Source: Nitrospira sp. (lineage in GTDB: Bacteria > Nitrospirota > Thermodesulfovibrionia > Thermodesulfovibrionales > SM23-35). From it: DNA of 13,611 nt. Shown here piece by piece: positions 7,231 to 12,674 of the stretch (position 1 is its first letter; every line of letters begins with the position of its first letter). Both the position numbers and the translations under genes were made by a program. The DNA lies in the NCBI GenBank assembly GCA_016873575.1, contig VGWY01000048.1:1-13611 (forward strand), given 5' to 3'. Under the pieces are notes generated by a model, which was not told where the DNA came from, did not search any database, and saw only the letters and a program-made list of their open reading frames with translations.

Positions 7231-7274
7231 ACGACAAAGACGTCACAAAGACGACAGAAAGACGCCGCAAAGAC
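7231..7274. repeat. 11-base tandem repeat
   Basis: Units ACGTCACAAAG, ACGACAGAAAG and ACGCCGCAAAG follow a 9-base unit ACGACAAAG, giving four degenerate copies just after the DUF1016 remnant. Low-complexity purine-rich DNA of this kind appears between cassettes; no function can be assigned. Confidence 0.7.
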
Positions 7275-7633
7275 TATAGTCAAATCCAAAACTTTGGAAG
7301 TTAGTCAAAGAGGACTTGTTGCAAAAAAAGGTGAGGAACATAATACATTTTTACATTATTGATCAAATTGGGATTACTGGAAAAGGAACGGAATATGTTC
7401 TAAGGGGACATGAAGGGGCCAATGACTCATATAACCGCCGTCACGCGAAAGGGTATAATTGGGCAAATGCCGCAACAAGGCGCACTAATGGCGCAAAGAA
7501 AGCAATCGTCTCAAACGACTCAAGCGTCAATGGCGTCAAAGGGGCGTAAGGGGTGGTAAAGGGGCATAAGGGACTTAGAGAAGATAAATTAGAAAAATGA
7601 CCAATGAAGTATAGAACAGGAAACCTATAAATT
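7275..7633. other. Gene-poor segment between DUF1016 remnant and MazEF-like pair
   Basis: About 360 bases with no convincing gene. An open frame at 7316-7549 shows no recognisable domain and low-complexity composition. The right part (7534-7572) is a degenerate purine-rich tandem repeat of the form GGGGCGTAA/GGGGTGGTAAA/GGGGCATAA. It is probably decayed or rearranged DNA. Confidence 0.5.
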
Positions 7634-7753
7634 ATGTCACTTGCAGTTGATGAGCCAATATTAAACAATCCTTTTGAAGAACCCAAAGAATACTGGGTTT
7701 ATGAAGAAGGACAACCTAAAAGGATGTCAGGAAGGCGTCCTGCGGTACTATAG
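7634..7753 (+). pseudogene. Remnant copy C of the MSLAVDNPIL gene, longest in-frame copy
   Basis: Thirty-nine codons read in frame from ATG: MSLAVDEPILNNPFEEPKEY, then WVYEEGQPKRMSGRRPAVL, then TAG at 7751-7753. The NPFEEPKEYW...EGQPKR..GRRPA pattern resembles the beginning of DEAD/DEAH-type restriction endonucleases (type III Res-like proteins). All downstream helicase and nuclease sequence is absent. The stop is 18 bases before the next antitoxin gene, whose ribosome site follows at once. It could be translated as a short peptide but is best read as a truncated gene. Confidence 0.7.
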
Positions 7754-7756
7754 ATT

Positions 7757-7763
7757 AAGGAGG
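7757..7763 (+). promoter_or_regulatory. Ribosome binding site of the MazE-like gene
   Basis: AAGGAGG, 7 bases before ATG 7771, is a near-perfect Shine-Dalgarno site and fixes this start. Confidence 0.8.
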
Positions 7764-7770
7764 TCAATAT

Positions 7771-7974
7771 ATGAAAGCCTATGAATACTATGCGGAGATA
7801 TTACCGGATGGACATTTGTCCATCCCTGAAAAACTGAAGAGCTTACTGACAGGAGAATCAAAAGTAAGGGTTATGCTGCTTCTTGAGGATGAGGAGACGA
7901 TGTGGCGCAATTTTACAGTGGCCGAATTTATGAAAGGCTACGCTGAAAAGGACGCTATGTATGACAGCCTATAA
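7771..7974 (+). CDS. MazE/AbrB-like antitoxin
   Basis: This 67-residue protein begins YEYYAEILPDGHLSIPEKL and continues with VRVMLLLED, the swapped-hairpin-like pattern of short AbrB/MazE-type antitoxins. An acidic C-terminal tail would be the toxin-binding part. It overlaps the MazF-like toxin gene by 14 bases. By analogy the antitoxin would bind the toxin and the shared promoter. The domain match is weak on its own; gene order is the main support. Confidence 0.7.
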   Translation: MKAYEYYAEILPDGHLSIPEKLKSLLTGESKVRVMLLLEDEETMWRNFTVAEFMKGYAEKDAMYDSL

Positions 7975-8287
7975 CTTCGGCGACATTGTCCTTATCGGCT
8001 TTCCACATACTGATTTGCAGGTCGTTTCGAAAAGACCCGGTCTTGTGCTATATGATGCGGGTGATCAGGATGTCCTTGTCGCAAGAATAACCACACAAGA
8101 ATATTCTACTGAGGCGGACTACAAGATAGTTGAGTGGAGAAAGAGTGGCCTTCTTGCCGAATCATTTATAAGGCTCGGCAAACAGGCAACAATCGAAAAG
8201 AAATATGTCATCAGAAAATTAGGCGCATTGGCGGAACCGGAACCCGAGACTGTGAAATCCATTTTGATAAGAATATTCAAGTTATAG
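7961..8287 (+). CDS. PemK/MazF-family toxin (putative mRNA endoribonuclease)
   Basis: The 108-residue protein has the family pattern: FGDIVLIGFPHTD at the N-terminus, KRPGLVLYD with the conserved RP, then DVLVARITTQ and SFIRLGKQATIEKK. MazF/PemK toxins cut mRNA at short sequence motifs. The length matches the family and no break is seen. AAAGGA lies 8 bases upstream of the ATG within the antitoxin gene. Overlap with the antitoxin indicates translational coupling. Confidence 0.85.
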   Translation: MTAYNFGDIVLIGFPHTDLQVVSKRPGLVLYDAGDQDVLVARITTQEYSTEADYKIVEWRKSGLLAESFIRLGKQATIEKKYVIRKLGALAEPEPETVKSILIRIFKL

Positions 8288-8360
8288 ACAGACAGTATGG
8301 AAACGATAAAGATACTTGGGAAAAAGAGAACCTAAACTGGGACTATGATGAGGAATAACA

Positions 8361-8414
8361 ATGTCACTTGCCGTTGATTACCCAATCCTGAAATCACGGC
8401 TCAGATACTGGTAA
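8361..8414 (+). pseudogene. Remnant copy D of the MSLAVDNPIL gene 5' end
   Basis: The reading MSLAVDYPILKSRLRYW ends in TAA at 8412-8414. Beyond the shared first ten codons it matches copy A (KSRFGYR) rather than copies B and C, and the similarity continues past the stop (GGTAAGATA). GAGGA at 8350-8354 could serve as a ribosome site. It lies between the MazF-like toxin and the lone MNT gene. Confidence 0.6.
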
Positions 8415-8458
8415 GATATAGACAAGGCATTTTAAGGGAAAGGAGTAGGAGGTAATGG

Positions 8459-8776
8459 ATGCAGGAAAAAGACCATAGGATTTTAGCAAAGTTCAAATCC
8501 CTTGTATCGCAGAAAACTAAGGTTCTTGAAATCAAGGTTTTCGGTTCCCGTGCAAGGGGAGATGCAACTCCTGAATCAGACCTTGATGTACATGTTGTTG
8601 TTGATTATCTTGACCACGCAATCGAAAGATATATAAGCGATTGTGCATGGGAAGCAGGTTTCCCTGAAGATGTAACTGTTATGCCTATTACAATAAGCAT
8701 GGATACTCTCAAAAACAGCCCTATGCGGGAATCTGTTTTTATAAAAAATGTCTATCGTGAAGGGGTTGCTATATGA
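8459..8776 (+). CDS. MNT-type nucleotidyltransferase without an adjacent HEPN partner
   Basis: The 105-residue protein has FGSRARGDATPESDLDVHVV, with GS at 29-30 and catalytic D41/D43, so the nucleotidyl-transfer site looks intact. AGGAGG at 8447-8452 supports the start. Unlike the other two MNT genes in the window it has no HEPN gene on either side; it is followed directly by a flavin reductase gene, whose longest frame would overlap it by ATGA. It may be a lone antitoxin left after partner loss, or a stand-alone nucleotidyltransferase. Confidence 0.85.
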   Translation: MQEKDHRILAKFKSLVSQKTKVLEIKVFGSRARGDATPESDLDVHVVVDYLDHAIERYISDCAWEAGFPEDVTVMPITISMDTLKNSPMRESVFIKNVYREGVAI

Positions 8777-8805
8777 GTGAAGGAAAGACACCCAAGGAAG
8801 GAGTT

Positions 8806-9354
8806 ATGTCATTCAAGAACATTCCCATAACAAATGCAAACCGTTTGATCAATCACGGTCCGACTATACTTATAACCTCAAAACTTGGAGAAAAAATCAA
8901 TGTTATGACTGCGGCATGGCAGATGCCTGTCAGCTTTAAACCAATGCTTGTGGCTGTCTCCATAGGTCATGAGAGATTTTCTCATAAGCTTATATTAGAG
9001 AGCCGTGAGTTTGTTATAAACATACCACATCTTGAAATGATTAAAGAGGTACTTTGTTGTGGAACACACTCAGGAAAAAACACAGACAAATTCAAGGTCT
9101 GCAAACTTACTCCAGTAAAGGCCCAGGAGGTTGGTGCTCCCCTCATCGAGGAGTGTATTGGTAATATCGAGTGCAGGCTTTATTCCCATCACGAGGCTGG
9201 TGATCATACTATCTTTGTAGGAGAGGTAGTAGCTGCTTCAGTTAAAGAAAGCATATTTGATGGCTATCTCAGGGTCGACCTTGAGCAAGCAAAAACACTT
9301 CATCACCTCGGAGGTAAGGCCTTCTGCCACCCTGATGGGATTGATCTCGCTTAA
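8806..9354 (+). CDS. Flavin reductase-like FMN-binding protein
   Basis: From this ATG the product is 182 residues with the flavin-reductase-like split-barrel pattern: NANRLINHGPTILITSKLG, then NVMTAAWQMPVSFKPMLVAV, HERFSHKLILESREFVINIP, CCGTHSGKNTDKFK and HTIFVGEVVAA. Members bind FMN and transfer electrons between NAD(P)H and flavin or act as small flavoprotein oxidoreductases. The start at 8806 is preferred because MSFKNIPI is a normal family start and AAGGAAGGAG precedes it; an in-frame ATG at 8773 would add 11 residues and overlap the MNT stop. It probably forms an operon with the radical-SAM gene 8 bases downstream. Confidence 0.85.
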   Translation: MSFKNIPITNANRLINHGPTILITSKLGEKINVMTAAWQMPVSFKPMLVAVSIGHERFSHKLILESREFVINIPHLEMIKEVLCCGTHSGKNTDKFKVCKLTPVKAQEVGAPLIEECIGNIECRLYSHHEAGDHTIFVGEVVAASVKESIFDGYLRVDLEQAKTLHHLGGKAFCHPDGIDLA

Positions 9355-9362
9355 CCCAAATA

Positions 9363-10388
9363 ATGCAATTAACCACAAAAATTCCCCTTCAATACATCCA
9401 ATTCTACCCTACCTTTAAATGTAATCTATCCTGTACGTTCTGTTTTAACAGAGGGATCAAGACAAAGGCAGATATCAGCATCAATGATTTTGAAAGAATC
9501 GTTCGTATCATGTCAGATATCGGAGTACAAGAACTGGATATACTCGGAGGTGAACCAACCCTCCATCCGGAATTCAGCAGTTTGATAGATATTGCGTGCA
9601 GAAACAAGATAAAGACTACGATCAGCACGAATGGAACAAATGTGGAAATCCTTAAAGAGCTTGATTCATACTGGAGTTTACTTATTACCCCGACTCTGAC
9701 TGAAAATCCCCCCATCCCCCCTTTGCTAAAGGGGGGCAAGGGGGGATTTGAGGTAGGTAATTTAGTAAATATTGGCATATCACTCAACTCTGATGAAATT
9801 ACGAATGAACTCCATGAATATATTGTCACTCATAAACCAATGATTAAAAGTGTTTGTACAAAGAAAAAGACAATTCCTGAATCAGTAAAGTCCTATATCG
9901 GGTTATCAGGCATACAGTATTATCTGTTGTATATGGATACCCTCTGTGCAGATGACCTGAAAGAAAGTCTGCCTTTCTACGAGTTTTACAAGACATTCAA
10001 TAATCTTAAAAAGACTCATAAAAATGTGGATGGCATATTCTGTTCTGGATTCATTCCGGATACTGAAAATTATCCCATTCTCAAAAATGTCAGATGTCCT
10101 GCAGGTACAACAAAACTTTCAGTGATGCCTGATGGCTCAGTGTATCCCTGTTATCTCTTTTTCAGAAATGATGAATTCAGGCTTGGTAACATTCTGAAGG
10201 ATAGTTTCAGTAGCATATGGAATAATCCCTTCTTAGATTATTTCAGGAAATTTGAGAAAAACAGATGTGCGAATGTGTCTTGTGAACTATTTGCACACTG
10301 TCACGGTGGATGCCCTGCTGTCAGCTATATATTTTATAACGACCTAAATGCACCTGATCCACGATGTATTTTTATTCCACAATCTTAA
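9363..10388 (+). CDS. Radical SAM protein with SPASM domain
   Basis: The 341-residue protein has the radical-SAM cluster motif CNLSCTFC (C20, C24, C27) in the first strand, the GGEP motif (LGGEPTLHPEF), and STNGT. The C-terminal SPASM region holds C245, C263, C302, C307, C313, C317 and C335, with the typical MPDGSVYPC and GNI...IWNNP patterns, and would bind auxiliary iron-sulfur clusters. SPASM enzymes modify peptides or proteins or mature enzymes; the substrate here is unknown. Residues ~115-129 (NPPIPPLLKGGKGGF) are encoded by a palindromic repeat inserted in frame. There is no clear ribosome site, so coupling to the flavin reductase gene is likely. Its 3' end overlaps the convergent cyclophilin gene by 17 bases. 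Confidence 0.88.
   Translation: MQLTTKIPLQYIQFYPTFKCNLSCTFCFNRGIKTKADISINDFERIVRIMSDIGVQELDILGGEPTLHPEFSSLIDIACRNKIKTTISTNGTNVEILKELDSYWSLLITPTLTENPPIPPLLKGGKGGFEVGNLVNIGISLNSDEITNELHEYIVTHKPMIKSVCTKKKTIPESVKSYIGLSGIQYYLLYMDTLCADDLKESLPFYEFYKTFNNLKKTHKNVDGIFCSGFIPDTENYPILKNVRCPAGTTKLSVMPDGSVYPCYLFFRNDEFRLGNILKDSFSSIWNNPFLDYFRKFEKNRCANVSCELFAHCHGGCPAVSYIFYNDLNAPDPRCIFIPQS
9704..9749. repeat. Palindromic repeat inserted in frame in the radical-SAM gene
   Basis: The left arm AAATCCCCCCATCCCCCCTT and right arm AAGGGGGGCAAGGGGGGATT pair almost completely around a short TGCTA loop. I recall this repeat as a scattered element in several bacterial genomes, where in-frame copies read NPP.PPLLKGG.GG. 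Here it adds about 15 codons between the radical-SAM core strands and introduces no stop. Confidence 0.85.
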
Positions 10389-10962
10389 CCTTTATCTCAA
10401 TTCTTTCATTTGGGTTATCCCTTTGATCCCGTGGCTGGTTCACTATTTTGTCTGCGACTTCCATCCCTGAGACAACCTCTCCAAAAACGGTATATTGCCT
10501 GTCAAGAAAAGGCGCATCTGCGACGCAAATAAAAAACTGTGAACCTGCACTGTCAGGCTGTGCAGCCCTTGCCATGGAGAGGATTCCCCTCTTATGAGGT
10601 TTATCGTTAAATTCAGCCTTAATCGTATATCCAGGTCCGCCCATGCCATGCATTGATTTATCAGGGTTTTTTGAGTTGGGATCTCCACCCTGAATCATAA
10701 ATCCAGGAATCACACGATGGAAGGTTGTTCCATCATAAAATCCTTTTTTCGCAAGTTCGATAAAATTACTTACATGATTTGGTGCCACTTCAGAGAAAAA
10801 CCTGAGTTCGATGTTCCCGAACTTTGTCTCAATCACAGCCTTTGTTTCAGCCATCTTCTTCATCTCCTCTTTTGTAAATGTTTTTTGTTTCATCTCTGCA
10901 TACACAGAGATTGTAAATAGTACCATGGGAACCAAAAGAAAGCATATTTTGAAAATTCTCAT
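10372..10962 (-). CDS. Secreted cyclophilin-type peptidyl-prolyl isomerase
   Basis: The product (196 residues from this start) has a signal peptide (MRIFKICFLLVPMVLFTISV, with likely cleavage after VYA) and then a complete cyclophilin domain: ETKFGNIELRFF, TTFHRVIPGFMIQGGDP with the catalytic arginine, GILSMARA, GSQFFI and TVFGEVVSGMEVADKI. It would speed proline isomerisation during protein folding outside the cytoplasm. The start at 10962 is chosen over ATG 10974 because GGGAGG lies 4 bases upstream and the signal peptide begins there. There is no lipobox cysteine. It lies 39 bases downstream of the Smr gene, probably as one transcript. Confidence 0.92.
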   Translation of the reverse strand: MRIFKICFLLVPMVLFTISVYAEMKQKTFTKEEMKKMAETKAVIETKFGNIELRFFSEVAPNHVSNFIELAKKGFYDGTTFHRVIPGFMIQGGDPNSKNPDKSMHGMGGPGYTIKAEFNDKPHKRGILSMARAAQPDSAGSQFFICVADAPFLDRQYTVFGEVVSGMEVADKIVNQPRDQRDNPNERIEIKVKIVE

Positions 10963-10966
10963 ACAA

Positions 10967-10972
10967 CCTCCC
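10967..10972 (-). promoter_or_regulatory. Ribosome binding site of the cyclophilin gene
   Basis: GGGAGG on the minus strand, 4 bases before ATG 10962, decides between the two in-frame ATG codons; the upstream ATG (10974) would place this site inside the gene. Confidence 0.7.
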
Positions 10973-11001
10973 ATGTATAAATTTTTTCCTAAATCTATCC
11001 T

Positions 11002-11619
11002 CTATTTATATTTGAAAATTATATATGTGGCCCCTAATCCACCATCGCAGTCTTTTGCCGTAGCGTATGCCATAACCCATTTTCTGAAAGAACCCTGAAG
11101 CCAATTTATTAATGCTTTCTTAAGAACCGGCCCTTTTGGTGACTTGAGCCCTCTTCCATGTATCACCTTGACACAGAAAAGACCTTTGTTCATAGCATCT
11201 CTGAAGAATCGTTTAAGTGCCTCTTCTGCTTCACTTAAGGTCATCCCATGAAGGTCAATATAGTCCTGAACAGCAAAATCCCCTCTGTGCAATCGTTCAG
11301 ATATATCCTTTCTTATGTGTGAAGTATTCCACGCTATGTATTCTCCGGTATCAGACAGTCTTATCTTTCTTTTCCTTTCCACTATCTCCTTCAAGATCTC
11401 GACACCATCATTTGCACAAATCGGGCGGAGTTTTATTTTTGGAGGGCTTTTATAAGGAATTTGTCTGAATTCATATATTTCCCTGACATCAGCCATAGCC
11501 TCAGTGAATATCTCATCATCGGTCTTGTTTTGGGATACCCCTTGCTTGACACATGGTTTATTTTTGATTGTGTCTTTCAGTTGCCTCAATACTGTGAAAG
11601 AATGTGCTGCACCCTTCAT
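11002..11619 (-). CDS. Smr-domain protein
   Basis: The 205-residue protein has a poorly conserved charged N-terminal half and a C-terminal Smr domain: DLHGMTLSEAEEALKRFF (DLHG at 122-125), VKVIHGRGLKSPKGPVLKKAL (HGRG at 154-157) and a terminal GLGATYIIF segment. Smr domains are found in MutS2 and in stand-alone proteins, and several have nuclease activity on DNA or RNA. The DLHG and HGRG motifs are both present. The start has no strong ribosome site. It is the upstream gene of a likely pair with the cyclophilin. Confidence 0.88.
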   Translation of the reverse strand: MKGAAHSFTVLRQLKDTIKNKPCVKQGVSQNKTDDEIFTEAMADVREIYEFRQIPYKSPPKIKLRPICANDGVEILKEIVERKRKIRLSDTGEYIAWNTSHIRKDISERLHRGDFAVQDYIDLHGMTLSEAEEALKRFFRDAMNKGLFCVKVIHGRGLKSPKGPVLKKALINWLQGSFRKWVMAYATAKDCDGGLGATYIIFKYK

Positions 11620-11669
11620 TTTAGCTTAAGCAGTACGTCCCCTTTTACACTAAATATATAAGAGTGAGA

Positions 11670-12071
11670 TTACGTTATGAGAGACTTTGTCTTGTCTAAA
11701 AAATCAGTAGCCATCTGAATAGCCTCAACCGACTCTTCATATGTAAATGGAACCTCGGGATAATAATCAGCCTCTTGTCTCATTTTCATGAGCCTGCCAA
11801 TAGCCTTGCCAACAGCTAAATCAAATTCCTTTGTTTTGATATAATAAAGACTAAACATCCTCTCGACTCCCTCATGTGTCTTTGGATCTACCCCTTTCAA
11901 AAGTAACAGTGCTTTTGAAGCATGATATATTGAGTAATAGGATGACGCAATACTCTTAAAGTAAAAACCACTTTCCTGTAACACCTTTGCTATATTTAAT
12001 TCATCAATAGCCCTTTCAATTTCACCCTTTGCAAGGAGAGCACCTTCTTCTTTGTTTATTCTCTCGACCAT
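11670..12071 (-). CDS. HEPN-domain protein (putative toxin of the second MNT/HEPN pair)
   Basis: The 133-residue protein is a PF05168-type HEPN domain: AIDELNIAKVLQESGFYFKS, SSYYSIYHASKALLLLKGV, PKTHEGVERMF and LMKMRQEADYYPE. The conserved R..ADY motif is present but the R-X4-6-H RNase motif is not, as in the first pair. It belongs to a different subgroup from the HEPN at 5980, so the pairs are not recent duplicates. AAGAAGGGG precedes its ATG. It overlaps the MNT gene by 16 bases, with MNT first, as in the pair at 5676. Confidence 0.88.
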   Translation of the reverse strand: MVERINKEEGALLAKGEIERAIDELNIAKVLQESGFYFKSIASSYYSIYHASKALLLLKGVDPKTHEGVERMFSLYYIKTKEFDLAVGKAIGRLMKMRQEADYYPEVPFTYEESVEAIQMATDFLDKTKSLIT

Positions 12072-12406
12072 AACATAGCCCCTTCTTTATAAACTTGGTT
12101 TATGAAGGATATATCCCTGGTATTAAAATCATTCTCGTTTACAAAAATGGCTGAAATAACAACATTGTATTCTACTTCCAATTCAAAAATTATGTCATAA
12201 ATTTCAAATTTTATAGCCCTTGGTATGGTGTAATCTGTTACAAACAGAATATCAATATCAGATTCTTCAAGAAAATCTCCCCTCACCTTAGAGCCATAAA
12301 GCAAAATTTTATTTATCATCGGATACATGGAAGGAATCCGCTGGATGATGCCCTCCAATACTTTTTGTTCATTATAGCTAAGATAGGTCTTTGTAGCTTC
12401 TTTCAT
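12056..12406 (-). CDS. MNT-type nucleotidyltransferase (antitoxin of the second pair)
   Basis: The 116-residue protein has LLYGSKVRGDFLEESDIDILFV, with GS at 38-39 and catalytic D50/D52. The predicted role is to modify and silence the downstream HEPN protein. No Shine-Dalgarno sequence lies between the promoter-like TGCTATAAT and the ATG; only CCTCTC separates them, which suggests a leaderless transcript. The HEPN start overlaps its end. Confidence 0.87.
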   Translation of the reverse strand: MKEATKTYLSYNEQKVLEGIIQRIPSMYPMINKILLYGSKVRGDFLEESDIDILFVTDYTIPRAIKFEIYDIIFELEVEYNVVISAIFVNENDFNTRDISFINQVYKEGAMLWSRE

Positions 12407-12412
12407 GAGAGG

Positions 12413-12421
12413 ATTATAGCA
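12413..12421 (-). promoter_or_regulatory. Extended -10 promoter of the MNT/HEPN operon
   Basis: TGCTATAAT on the minus strand is a perfect extended -10 element (TGnTATAAT). No good -35 is seen at the usual distance, which extended -10 promoters can tolerate. It ends 6 bases before ATG 12406, so transcription would start at or next to the start codon. Confidence 0.6.
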
Positions 12422-12492
12422 TAATCAATTACTTACATCTCTACACGCGTTAAAACGCCATGCAGTTTGTGCGGTGGAAGCTGATAGAATTG

Positions 12493-12564
12493 TACATTTG
12501 ATTACATTTGATTGCTGTTACGTAAAAATCATTTATGCACATGTGGGAAATCATTTGTGCACAT
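12493..12564. repeat. Direct repeats upstream of the MNT/HEPN operon
   Basis: TACATTTGAT occurs twice in tandem (12493-12502, 12503-12512). AAATCATTTATGCACAT (12526-12542) recurs with one change as AAATCATTTGTGCACAT (12548-12564), 22 bases apart or about two helical turns. Both could be protein-binding sites or recombination scars. The remaining bases of 12407-12674 show no gene. Confidence 0.6.
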
Positions 12565-12595
12565 ATTGTTAGGTAAGTGATTTCTTTTTTATTGT

Positions 12596-12648
12596 GTCAT
12601 TCCTGCCCCGTATCAAGTACGGGATAAACTCCGGCAGGAATCCAGTGT
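12596..12648. repeat. REP-like nested palindrome
   Basis: Outer arms ATTCCTGCC and GGCAGGAAT (12599-12607, 12633-12641) enclose an inner hairpin CCCGTA/TACGGG (12607-12612, 12618-12623). The flanks GTCATTCCTG and GGAATCCAGTG are those of a repeat I recall as dispersed in many bacterial genomes. It lies 3' of the tandem-repeat protein gene, where it might also aid transcription termination. Confidence 0.75.
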
Positions 12649-12674
12649 CTTCACAAATAATATCATATAAATCG

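Noticed and set aside
7316..7549. 77-residue open frame
   Set aside because: No recognisable domain, low-complexity sequence, and lies across degenerate repeats.
8134..8358. 74-residue frame overlapping the MazF-like gene
   Set aside because: Mostly an out-of-frame reading of the toxin gene; the acidic tail after 8288 could be a gene remnant but cannot be assigned.
5418..8414. Integron attC array
   Set aside because: The repeated units are coding gene starts without attC-type inverted cores, and no integrase is seen.
9404..9829. 141-residue open frame on the - strand
   Set aside because: Antisense to the radical-SAM gene, which has all its conserved motifs.
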